Of a DNA stretch of 64,000 nt, positions 26,433-34,706 are shown one piece after another. Source of the DNA: Nitrospirota bacterium. Its GTDB lineage: Bacteria; Nitrospirota; Thermodesulfovibrionia; Thermodesulfovibrionales; Magnetobacteriaceae. Location of the stretch: the NCBI GenBank assembly GCA_015233615.1, contig JADFXJ010000001.1, positions 42,825 through 106,824 on the forward strand, read 5' to 3'. The notes beneath the pieces are model-generated. The model ran no database searches, was not told the DNA's origin, and saw nothing but the letters and a program-made list of their open reading frames with translations. How positions within the stretch are numbered: the stretch's first letter is position 1; each line of letters starts with the position of its first letter. The position numbers and the translations under genes were made by a program.

Positions 26433-27647
26433 CTATTCAAACTGGTGTTGTTTTGACACGTATTTTTGGACAATATACTTTGCAAAGTGCATAGAGCTCG
26501 TGAAGGCCGGCGAGATAGCGTTTAAAACATGAATACTTGCTCCGTCCTCGATGACCAAAAAATCCATGACGAGCTCTTTCCGTTTCCAATCCACGAGTTG
26601 GGGTCTTATACCGACCTTGTTGGAGCTTACGACGTCGGACGGTTCAAGCTGGTTGACGAGCCTCTTTGCGTCATCGAAAAAATACTTGAATACATACTTT
26701 CTTGGTTCGGCCAGAGCCACGTCCCTGAACTTCCTGTTGGTGAAAAACAACGCTGCCTCTCTTGCCAGAATGTCGAAGGCTTCGAAATCCATGCCGGAGA
26801 CTATACCATAGTTCTCTCTTCCCAGTGCGGGTATGGCCGTAGGGCCAATGTACACGTCACCGTTAACTTTTTTAGTGAAATGTATGCCAAGGAATGGATT
26901 TCTGATGTTAGGCACGGGGTAGATATTGCCCCTTACCATTTCCGCCTTTTCTTTTCTTAATTTCCTGTAAATGCCTTTAAAAGGAATTAGCTTGTACTCA
27001 TGTCCCACGCCGAAGGCATGGGCAACTTTATCGCAGTATGCGCCTGCCGTGTTAATGAACTTTTCAAAGGCTATAGTCCCTTTGCTAGTCCTGGCAACGT
27101 TGCTGCCGGCGAGTCCCGCAAAAGACGTGCTCCATGAGATGGTAACACCTTTTGACGCAGTAATGGTATCGATCAGGCTATGAAGTATCTCCATCGGGTC
27201 TACTACCGCGGTGTCGTGGGAATAAAGCGCCATTCCATGGGATTTTGTGTTGGGCTCGATTTCGCGGAGCCGGTTTTCGTCTATTAAATCCACCCTGGCG
27301 CCGTTTTTTACAGCCCTGTCGTAGAGTTCCTTCAGCGTGGCGGCCTCTTCGGCGTTTTGGGCGACGATTACTTTGCCTGATTCGAATACCCGAATTCCCT
27401 TTTCCCGGCAGTATTGCTTCATCAGGAGATTACCCTGTAAACAGAATTTTGCCTTCAGGGAGTCCGGCGAATAATAAATTCCGGCATGCAATACTCCGCT
27501 GTTTCGGCCGGAGGCGTGTTGTCCAACCGTTTCTTCCTTTTCTATGATGGTTATATCCCGGTAGCCGGAGTTGACAAGCTCCATTGCTATAGTGAGGCCT
27601 ACGATGCCGCCTCCGCATATCAGAATATTAGTGCGTAAATTTTTCAC
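26433..27647 (-). CDS. FAD-dependent oxidoreductase (LhgO-like)
   Basis: 404 residues of the DAO/LhgO family. The FAD motif is NILICGGGIVGLTIAMEL at the N-terminus, followed by VGQHASGRNSGVLHAGIYY, characteristic of L-2-hydroxyglutarate oxidase-like proteins. In a heptose operon it more likely oxidises a sugar hydroxyl or 2-hydroxyacid in the glycan pathway than serving central metabolism, but this is inference. 9 bases separate it from gmhA. Confidence 0.82.
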   Translation of the reverse strand: MKNLRTNILICGGGIVGLTIAMELVNSGYRDITIIEKEETVGQHASGRNSGVLHAGIYYSPDSLKAKFCLQGNLLMKQYCREKGIRVFESGKVIVAQNAEEAATLKELYDRAVKNGARVDLIDENRLREIEPNTKSHGMALYSHDTAVVDPMEILHSLIDTITASKGVTISWSTSFAGLAGSNVARTSKGTIAFEKFINTAGAYCDKVAHAFGVGHEYKLIPFKGIYRKLRKEKAEMVRGNIYPVPNIRNPFLGIHFTKKVNGDVYIGPTAIPALGRENYGIVSGMDFEAFDILAREAALFFTNRKFRDVALAEPRKYVFKYFFDDAKRLVNQLEPSDVVSSNKVGIRPQLVDWKRKELVMDFLVIEDGASIHVLNAISPAFTSSMHFAKYIVQKYVSKQHQFE

Positions 27648-27656
27648 TTTAACATC

Positions 27657-29177
27657 CTATATTTCGAGGAGTTTCCTTTTTAAACGTATTTTAGTCATGT
27701 TCATCAGGTATGCTCTTACCGATGGACCAAACTTCTCTTCTATCATCGAGAGGTAACCTTCGTCTTCGAAGTACTTGTGGAAGGCGTTGTCCCTAAACTT
27801 CAGAACTTCCTTTGCGCTGACGTATTTTGTCGGCAGGGGATGAGTTTCGTATGAATGCTGAGAATAGCCATGCCAGCTTTCAGGCAATTCCCACCCTTCT
27901 TTCAGGGCAATGTCGTACAGTTTTGAACCGGGATAGGCCATCGCACAATAGAAATTCGCAAATTCGCACCGAAGTTCCACAGCCATATCCAGCGTCTCTT
28001 CCATGGTCTCTATTGTATCGTCCGGCAGCCCGAATATGAAGTTTCCGATAATCCTGATGCCTTCGTCAAAAATCGATTGTACGACACTTCTTATGTCACG
28101 TACTTTCATCTTTTTAGAGGCGCCGTCCCTGACGCCTGGATTGGCGGACTCTATACCGAGGGCAAGCCAGTTTATGCCTGCCTGTTTCATTTTCTTCAGA
28201 TTTCCGGGTTTAACCGTATCCACTCTGGCGTAAGCCCAAATGTTAAGGTCGTATCCCTTGCGAATGATAAGATCCACTATAGACATGTAATGGTAGTCGT
28301 GCAGGACAAACAGCTCATCGACAAACTTAACGTTCTTTACGTTGTATTTTTCCACGAGCAGGCCTATCTCGTCTACCACCAATTGCGGACTTCTGTATCG
28401 TATGCCCGGTTTGCCAAAAGGTGTATTGATACAACAGAACAAGCAGTTGTATGGACATCCAAGGCTCGTGTATATGGCCCCATATGGCGCCCGTTGTTCG
28501 ATGTTATCGAAACAATGCCAGTTATGGGCCTTGTACTTGTCCATTGGCAGCAAGTCCCAGGCGGCGATGGGCAAAGCTTCGTCAAGGTTTTCTGCCAGGG
28601 TAGCCCTTTGGTTATGCCGCAGTTGGCTATCGAACCAGTACCACAACCCGGGAACGCGCGAGAAATCGCTTCCTCCCCGTTGCAACTCCTTAACCAAAGG
28701 CAGCAGAGTAAAAGTGCCCTCACCCTCGATAAGGAAATCGACGTCCTCATGATTCATGGTTTGCCCGGGGAGAGCAGTCGGATGCAATCCACCAATCGCA
28801 ACCTTAGTTGCACCATGTTGACGGAGGCTCGTGCAGATTCTTCCCGCTATGGTCATATTCTGTGTCGAAGCCGAAGGCTGGTTGCCATATACAATGACGG
28901 CAGCCACGAGGGGGGTTAACCCGTCAACCTCGGCGGCAACTTCTTCCGGAGCAAGGTTGTCTGCATTTGCGTCGATTACAGCCACCCTGACGTCGTTATT
29001 TCTTAAATAAGCCGCCAATGCCGCCAATATATAGGGCGGTTCCACTGCCGGATATTCATACCCCAGGGTCTGATATACCTGTTTCCTGTCCCCGGGGTTA
29101 ATTAATACGACGTCGGCTTCTCTTTTCATGCCATCGATGCCATTTTGCCACTCATGCCGTTCATAACACTCTGCCAC
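27657..29177 (-). CDS. B12-binding-domain radical-SAM enzyme
   Basis: An N-terminal Rossmann domain (VVLINPGDRKQVYQTLGYEY, AIGGLHPTALPG) of the cobalamin-binding type is followed by a radical-SAM barrel with CPYNCLFC (CxxxCxxC) and GLPDDTIETMEETL. Members methylate or rearrange unactivated carbons. Within the glycan cluster it may alter a sugar or lipid, but the substrate is unknown. The first 16 residues (MAECYERHEWQNGIDG) come from microrepeat DNA; ATG 29129 (MKREADVV) is an equally plausible start. No good ribosome site distinguishes them. Confidence 0.83.
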   Translation of the reverse strand: MAECYERHEWQNGIDGMKREADVVLINPGDRKQVYQTLGYEYPAVEPPYILAALAAYLRNNDVRVAVIDANADNLAPEEVAAEVDGLTPLVAAVIVYGNQPSASTQNMTIAGRICTSLRQHGATKVAIGGLHPTALPGQTMNHEDVDFLIEGEGTFTLLPLVKELQRGGSDFSRVPGLWYWFDSQLRHNQRATLAENLDEALPIAAWDLLPMDKYKAHNWHCFDNIEQRAPYGAIYTSLGCPYNCLFCCINTPFGKPGIRYRSPQLVVDEIGLLVEKYNVKNVKFVDELFVLHDYHYMSIVDLIIRKGYDLNIWAYARVDTVKPGNLKKMKQAGINWLALGIESANPGVRDGASKKMKVRDIRSVVQSIFDEGIRIIGNFIFGLPDDTIETMEETLDMAVELRCEFANFYCAMAYPGSKLYDIALKEGWELPESWHGYSQHSYETHPLPTKYVSAKEVLKFRDNAFHKYFEDEGYLSMIEEKFGPSVRAYLMNMTKIRLKRKLLEI

Positions 29178-29186
29178 CCATGCCGT

Positions 29187-30200
29187 TCATGCCAAATCTT
29201 TCACGCACTCCAGAATATTTTTTATTATACCATCTTCATCCAATCCGTACAGTCTGTGCAGTGCATCTCTGCTTCCCATGTCAAACACGTAGGAATCTCC
29301 AAAACCCATGTGTTTGCGCTTTATGTGCGTATCCATGCCGTTTACCGCACAGGCGACGATACTGTCGAGGCCACCCTTGTTTATAAAGGCCTCCTCGATA
29401 GTTATCACACAGGCATAATTGCCGAGAACTTTCCTGAACGATTCCTCGTTGAAGGGTTTCAGAACGTAAAAATCGATAACGCCAACGTCAAGATTCTGCC
29501 GGGCTAACCGCGCTGCGGCCTCAAGCGCCCTGTGCGTCATAAAGCCGGTTGAGACAATACAGATGCCGCTGCCCTTTTTGATCTCCGTAAAGCCGTCTTT
29601 CATATTAATCCCTGAATTAATGCCTGAACCGTTGCCGTATATTCTTCGCAAAGGTTTGCCGTCGAATCTCAGGTACTTTGGCGCTTTAACCTGTAGCGAA
29701 TAGTCCGCGAATTCTTGTACGAGGTACCAGTCGCTTGGGGAAAACAGCACCATGTTAGGAAGATTTCTCAAAATCGAGATGTCTTCCAGACAATGATGGG
29801 TAGGCCCGGCAACGTCGTAGCTTAACCCTGCTCCAACCCCGATGAGGTTTACGTTTAGTTCTCTTACGTGAGACATCAGAGACAGGTTGTTTCTTATCTG
29901 TTCATATGCCCGCATGGTAAGAAACGGAGCTATAGCATAGGCGTAAACGGTAAAACCTTCCAGCGCGAGTCCGGTGGAAACATTAAGTAAATTCTGCTCG
30001 GCTATTCCAACGTTTAGAAACCTGTCACTAAAATCCCGTCTCAGCCGGTCAAGCTTTGGAGAGCCAAAGTCGGCGGAAACGAAAAATATTTTATCGTTAC
30101 CCTTCATCCTTTCATAAATCGCGTCAATAAAAACGTCACGCATGGATTTTTGCTCAAGGTTCATGGCGTGGTTACCATTAACGGCAGGGTTATCATTCAT
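29187..30200 (-). CDS. Transketolase, C-terminal subunit
   Basis: 337 residues covering the pyrimidine-binding and C-terminal domains: FFVSADFGSPKLDRLRRDFS, FLNVGIAEQNLLNVSTGLAL and the Glu of GIAEQN that activates thiamine diphosphate. It works with the separate N-terminal subunit encoded just upstream, with which it overlaps by 4 bases. Located with gmhA, it could make sedoheptulose-7-phosphate for heptose synthesis. Confidence 0.88.
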   Translation of the reverse strand: MNDNPAVNGNHAMNLEQKSMRDVFIDAIYERMKGNDKIFFVSADFGSPKLDRLRRDFSDRFLNVGIAEQNLLNVSTGLALEGFTVYAYAIAPFLTMRAYEQIRNNLSLMSHVRELNVNLIGVGAGLSYDVAGPTHHCLEDISILRNLPNMVLFSPSDWYLVQEFADYSLQVKAPKYLRFDGKPLRRIYGNGSGINSGINMKDGFTEIKKGSGICIVSTGFMTHRALEAAARLARQNLDVGVIDFYVLKPFNEESFRKVLGNYACVITIEEAFINKGGLDSIVACAVNGMDTHIKRKHMGFGDSYVFDMGSRDALHRLYGLDEDGIIKNILECVKDLA

Positions 30201-31117
30201 GGCAGGGTGACCATTATTTTATCGATTTCATCAGGAGAGAGGTTCCTGATATGGCTTATGGGATCACTTTCCAGAGCCGGTACACCCTTGCCCTTTATAG
30301 TATCCGCCACCACAACGGTTGGACAGTTTGGGCCCACATCATAGCCCACATCCCGGCCCATGTCTTGTTTCACATCCTGGCTTGAATCCTGGCCAGAATC
30401 CTGTTTCCCCTCTGCCAACCCCTTGAGTGTATCGTATAAAGTCTCCACATTGTGACCGTATATTCTTAGTGCATTCCAGCGAAACTGGGCGAATTTCTCC
30501 CCGATAGGTTCTATGTCGATGATATCCCTGCAAAAACCAAGCATGCAAGCCTTGTTATTATCGATTATGACAATCAGATTATCCAGTTTATGCTGTCCCG
30601 CAAACATGACGGCTTCCCAGACCGCACCTTCGTAGAGTTCGCCATCGCCCATGATGACAAACACCTTTCTCTCGTTGCCTTTTCTCTTTAAGGCCAGGGC
30701 AATGCCGCATCCGACTCCGATTCCATGCCCCAGAGAACCGTTTACCGTCTCATAGCCGGGAATTATAGGGTCTGGAATAGCGCCCAGAAAGGAGCCCTCA
30801 CGGCACACCCTTGCCAGTTCGTCCAAGTTGAAATACCCCATGTCGGCGAGAATGGGATATAAGCAAATCGAACCATGTCCCTTGCTGACGATTAGCCTGT
30901 CTCTGCCGTCCCACTTCGTATCCTTTGGGTTATGGCGAAGTAATTTGCCGTAGTACAGGACGCTGAAAATCTCCACGCAAGAAAGGGATGACGCGATTCG
31001 GGTACCCTGGGCTATTTTGTGTACTTTCAGCGTTTCTTTTCTTACCCAACGGGCTTTTTTCGTTATGCTATCGATGAGCAGGCGTTTATCGTTTTTTTCC
31101 ACTTTTATCCATACCAT
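30197..31117 (-). CDS. Transketolase, N-terminal subunit
   Basis: 306 residues binding the diphosphate of thiamine: GHGSICLYPILADMGYF, VNGSLGHGIGVGCGIALALK and IMGDGELYEGAVWEA with LIVIIDNNKA. Near the C-terminus an inserted, repeat-encoded loop of about 25 residues (QDSGQDSSQDVKQDMGRD) interrupts the usual sequence before PTVVVADTIKGKGV. Together with the C-subunit it forms a two-chain transketolase, which is common in bacteria and archaea with split genes. Confidence 0.88.
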   Translation of the reverse strand: MVWIKVEKNDKRLLIDSITKKARWVRKETLKVHKIAQGTRIASSLSCVEIFSVLYYGKLLRHNPKDTKWDGRDRLIVSKGHGSICLYPILADMGYFNLDELARVCREGSFLGAIPDPIIPGYETVNGSLGHGIGVGCGIALALKRKGNERKVFVIMGDGELYEGAVWEAVMFAGQHKLDNLIVIIDNNKACMLGFCRDIIDIEPIGEKFAQFRWNALRIYGHNVETLYDTLKGLAEGKQDSGQDSSQDVKQDMGRDVGYDVGPNCPTVVVADTIKGKGVPALESDPISHIRNLSPDEIDKIMVTLP

Positions 31118-31125
31118 TGTAATGG

Positions 31126-31215
31126 CTTTTCATGATGCTGGTTTTTATGATACCGGCTTTTTCATGATGCCAGTTTTTTCATGATGATTTTTTTCAAGAC
31201 GCCACCTTTTTCATG
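31126..31215. repeat. Junction microrepeat
   Basis: Between the transketolase and epimerase genes the unit tttttcatgatgccag recurs about five times in degenerate form. On the minus strand each copy reads ATGAAAAA-like, so the repeats carry potential start codons. They do not encode a recognisable protein. The pattern matches other gene junctions in this window. Confidence 0.6.
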
Positions 31216-31239
31216 CCCGTGGCGCGTAAGTTCTTGGGC

Positions 31240-32187
31240 CTATACGTTGGAGTACTTGCTGTTGGTGATTATTTTGTAGCCCTTTACGAGCTCTTTAATC
31301 CCCATGTCAAGCGAATGGGCCGGCTTAAAGCCGGTTTTTTCTATTTTCTCGTTGGAAACGATATAATCCCTCTTGTCGGGGTCCTCGCCTACGGGCGCCT
31401 CAAGGCAGACAAAATCAGGCACGTAACGTTTTATCTTTTCGCACAGCTCCAGTTTCGAAAGATTAGCATCGGATAAACCCACGTTATACGCTTCACCCTT
31501 CATCCTGTCGAAATTCTCAATTCCGTGGAGAAATGCCCTTGCAACGTCCCGGATGTGAATGTAGTTTCTCTTGAAATGGCCTTCGAAGACCACGACAAAC
31601 CTGTCCTTGACGGCCCGGTAAGTAAAGTCGTTCACTAAAAGGTCCATTCTCATTCTTGGGGCCATGCCAAAAACCGTCGCCAGTCTGAAACTTATAGAGT
31701 TGCCCCGGTCTATGACGATTTTTTCCGCCTCCACTTTCATCCTTCCATACAGGGAAATCGGGTTAAGAGGAGTCTCCTCGGTACAGTACACACCCTTTTG
31801 CCCTATGCCATAACCGCTGTTAGTGGTAGGCATAATTATCGCTTGCTCTTTGGAGGCAAGTTTCACTATCGAGCCAATGGCATCCCGATTGGTTGTAATC
31901 GTTCCAATCTGATCACGGGAGCACAGAGGCGCACCGACCAACGCGGCCAGTGGTATTATAACGTCCGCCTTTGCAACGAGAGGTTTTAGTGCCGCCTCGT
32001 CTCTGGCGTCTCCACGGACAACGTCAAAATCGTCGTTGGCGCAGCATTCAAGGAGAGAATTTTGGCCAAACATAAAATTATCCAGCACAGTAACGCTAAA
32101 ACCCGACTTCAAAAACTCCGGAACCATAATGGAACCAAGATATCCGGCTCCTCCCGTTACCAATATATGTTTCATAGGTTGTACCAT
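31240..32187 (-). CDS. NAD-dependent epimerase/dehydratase (SDR family)
   Basis: 315 residues of the extended short-chain dehydrogenase type. The NAD motif is VTGGAGYLGSIMV; the active-site residues are the Ser/Thr of TTNSGYG and YxxxK (YGRMKVEAEK). It may act on a nucleotide-linked heptose (epimerase, 4,6-dehydratase or reductase). First gene of the minus-strand operon, with an AT-rich promoter region behind it. Confidence 0.85.
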   Translation of the reverse strand: MVQPMKHILVTGGAGYLGSIMVPEFLKSGFSVTVLDNFMFGQNSLLECCANDDFDVVRGDARDEAALKPLVAKADVIIPLAALVGAPLCSRDQIGTITTNRDAIGSIVKLASKEQAIIMPTTNSGYGIGQKGVYCTEETPLNPISLYGRMKVEAEKIVIDRGNSISFRLATVFGMAPRMRMDLLVNDFTYRAVKDRFVVVFEGHFKRNYIHIRDVARAFLHGIENFDRMKGEAYNVGLSDANLSKLELCEKIKRYVPDFVCLEAPVGEDPDKRDYIVSNEKIEKTGFKPAHSLDMGIKELVKGYKIITNSKYSNV

Positions 32188-32557
32188 CCTTCGCCTGTAT
32201 TCAAATTTATTCCCGGCTTACTCCCGCCTTAATTCATATGCATATCATAAATAATCATATATAAACATATATATTTATATATTGTAATAATGTTCGACGA
32301 ATTTTGCAAATACTTTTACGCGAATTTTGGATATTTATAGTATCGTCTGGCTCAAAAAGGATTAAAAAAAGTAAAATACACGCATAAGTGAAATAAATCT
32401 TGCAAAAAAAAAGTAAAATATTATATAGTTAGAAATCTCTTATCGATAAGCACTATAATAAGCGGTATACGCGGTATTATTTTAAGCTAACATAAGATAA
32501 TATATAATTAAAGTAGCTTATAAGCGATAATAAGACGCCATTTTATTAAGGTAGGGA
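32188..32557. promoter_or_regulatory. AT-rich divergent promoter region
   Basis: 370 bases between divergently read glycan genes. Many TATA-like motifs occur, including a run of atatat near 32258-32285, but I cannot single out a promoter. No gene or structured RNA was seen. The ribosome site for the plus-strand gene is aaggtaggg just before ATG 32558. Confidence 0.35.
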
Positions 32558-33463
32558 ATGAATATAAGATCCGTTGTGTTAAGGTTTATTAACAAGCTCT
32601 TTCCGATTCGGATGGAAGGAGACGCCCTCATCGGCAACGTTACGAAAGAATACGACATATCGTGCGTAATAAACTTTTATGGCCGGATAGACTTGTTGGA
32701 AGGCATACTATATTGTCTGGCGGACCAGGACTTGCCAAAGAACAGATATGAGGTTATACTGGTTGAGGACAGGGGAGGGTCAAAGGAGGGCTTTGCAGCT
32801 TACAACAAATTTAAAAACAAAATGAATGTTCGATATTATTTTTTAAGCGAAAGCTATGGCAGAATAGGATATGCTAAAAACTTCGGTCTGGAAAAAGTGA
32901 AGGGGAGGTATTGTCTGCTTTTGGACGACGATACCGTCTTAACAGGCTGCAGCTTCCTTACCGATCTTATTGAAGAGTTTCGCAAATCGGAATCAGAGGC
33001 GATAGTGCCTTTTGGAAGTGCCAGCTTTTGTTTGTGGAAGGAAAAATATGACTACCACGACCCTTACTTTCCCACTAACCGCTGCATGGCTTACACAACG
33101 GATGTTCTCGTCTCGTTGCATGGTTTTGTATCGGAGATAATAGGACAGGAAGACGTTGAATTCGTTATTCGTTACCTGGCTTCGGGAAGAGAGTTTTACA
33201 AATCCAATAAACTGAAATATATGCATCCGCCGTTTATCGTACATAACCTCAATAAGGCTATAGCCGTAGGGAAGTCTATTGCCGGCATGAAGCACAGGTA
33301 TCATCCGTTCATTTATTTAATGCTTATCGTTAACGGGGCCAGGCATTTGCCGCTGCTTTTATTCTCATTTAACCTGAAACTACGTACGCAGGGCAGATTT
33401 GCCCTTGGCTTTGTCATTGGCGTGTTTTATTCTATCTTCGATCTTAAAATCGATTATAAATAG
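32558..33463 (+). CDS. Family 2 glycosyltransferase
   Basis: 301 residues with a GT-A fold (CVINFYGRIDLLEGILYCLA, YEVILVEDRGGSKEGF) and the metal site LLLDDDTVL. The C-terminal segment is hydrophobic (about 270-292), suggesting attachment to the inner membrane. It is the first plus-strand gene beyond the heptose operon and precedes glf, so transfer of a galactofuranose or heptose residue is plausible. Confidence 0.85.
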   Translation: MNIRSVVLRFINKLFPIRMEGDALIGNVTKEYDISCVINFYGRIDLLEGILYCLADQDLPKNRYEVILVEDRGGSKEGFAAYNKFKNKMNVRYYFLSESYGRIGYAKNFGLEKVKGRYCLLLDDDTVLTGCSFLTDLIEEFRKSESEAIVPFGSASFCLWKEKYDYHDPYFPTNRCMAYTTDVLVSLHGFVSEIIGQEDVEFVIRYLASGREFYKSNKLKYMHPPFIVHNLNKAIAVGKSIAGMKHRYHPFIYLMLIVNGARHLPLLLFSFNLKLRTQGRFALGFVIGVFYSIFDLKIDYK

Positions 33464-33529
33464 AACCTTTTACACCAGTAGAACCTTTTAAGCAGATGGA
33501 ATCTTTTGCACAGATGGAATCTATTTACG

Positions 33530-34615
33530 ATGGGATATGATTATTTAATAGTTGGTTGCGGTTTTGCAGGAGCCGTATCGGCCAGATGTCTTGCCGACAG
33601 AGGCAGGAAGGTTTTAATTATGGAGCGTCGCAGCCATATAGGAGGCAACTCGTACGATTTCTATAATTCATTCGATATTCTTGTTCACAAGTATGGCCCT
33701 CACTATTTTAGAACCAACGATAAAGATGTATGGCAATTTCTTTCGGGATTTACCGAATGGAGGTATTGTCAGTATGTTATAAAGTCATGCGTTGACGGGC
33801 AATTATTCGATTTTCCGGTTAACCTGAACACTATTAATCAATTTTACGGTACCCGTTTCTCTTCGATGGAGGCTAAAGAGTTTATCGAAAAGTTAAGAGT
33901 AAAGATTGACAGGCCCCGAAATAGTAAAGAACAGGTTATTTCCATTATAGGCGAAAATATTTATAATGCGTTCTTTAAGAACTATACAATCAAACAATGG
34001 GGAGTCGATCCGTCGAATCTGGATGCTTCGGTTACAGCAAGGATTCCCGTAAGGTTTAACAAAGATCCAAGATATTTCGAAAGCATTTATCAAGCTATGC
34101 CAAAAGAAGGTTATTCTAAACTTTTCGAAAATATGTTGGATCACCCTGATATAAGCCTGATGCTTAATACCGATTACCATAAAGATAAAGACGGGATTAA
34201 TTATACGAAACTGATTTATACCGGTTGTATCGACGAGTATTTCGATTTTCAATTTGGTAAATTACCATATCGTTCTCTCCGTTTCGAATTCGAAAATTAC
34301 GAGCAGGAGTATTATCAGGAGTATTCGCAGATAAATTATCCGAATGAATACGATTTTACGAGAGTTGTAGAGATAAAACATGTAACCGGTCAAAAGATAA
34401 GTAAGACGACCATTGTCAGAGAGTACCCGGAATCGGAGGGAGAACCTTATTATCCGATACCGATGATGAAAAATGAACAATTATACTTAAAATATAAAAA
34501 TGAGGCCGATAAACTAAGAGACACGTATTTTATTGGCAGGTTAGCACAATATAAATATTTGAATATGGATCAGGTAGTCAAAGAGAGCATAGACTTGATT
34601 AATAAACTGGAATGA
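33530..34615 (+). CDS. glf: UDP-galactopyranose mutase
   Basis: 362 residues from ATG 33530 (MGYDYLIVGCGFAGAVSA); an upstream TTG at 33506 adds eight residues encoded by a microrepeat. FAD-binding GxGxxG, ERRSHIGGNSYDF, HKYGPHYFRTND and the NAD-independent active-site region (FKNYTIKQWG, RIPVR) are typical. It converts UDP-galactopyranose to UDP-galactofuranose for surface glycans. AT-rich compared with the first half of the cluster. Confidence 0.92.
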   Translation: MGYDYLIVGCGFAGAVSARCLADRGRKVLIMERRSHIGGNSYDFYNSFDILVHKYGPHYFRTNDKDVWQFLSGFTEWRYCQYVIKSCVDGQLFDFPVNLNTINQFYGTRFSSMEAKEFIEKLRVKIDRPRNSKEQVISIIGENIYNAFFKNYTIKQWGVDPSNLDASVTARIPVRFNKDPRYFESIYQAMPKEGYSKLFENMLDHPDISLMLNTDYHKDKDGINYTKLIYTGCIDEYFDFQFGKLPYRSLRFEFENYEQEYYQEYSQINYPNEYDFTRVVEIKHVTGQKISKTTIVREYPESEGEPYYPIPMMKNEQLYLKYKNEADKLRDTYFIGRLAQYKYLNMDQVVKESIDLINKLE

Positions 34616-34706
34616 AGAGATATGTCGTTACCTGCAATTACCGGTGACTCTCATCTGCTACCGGTGACTCCCGGCACCGGCGACTCTCATTTGCTACCGG
34701 TGAAAT
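34616..34706. repeat. Junction microrepeat (ctaccggtgactctcat)
   Basis: Between two convergent genes an imperfect unit accggtgactctcat recurs three to four times. No hairpin terminator is evident. It is another case of the short-repeat expansion seen at many gene junctions here. Confidence 0.6.

Noticed and set aside
27657-29177. B12 radical-SAM enzyme as the maturase for the NHLP-like protein
   Set aside because: It lies 7.5 kb away within a sugar operon of the opposite context; nothing connects the two apart from general enzyme class.
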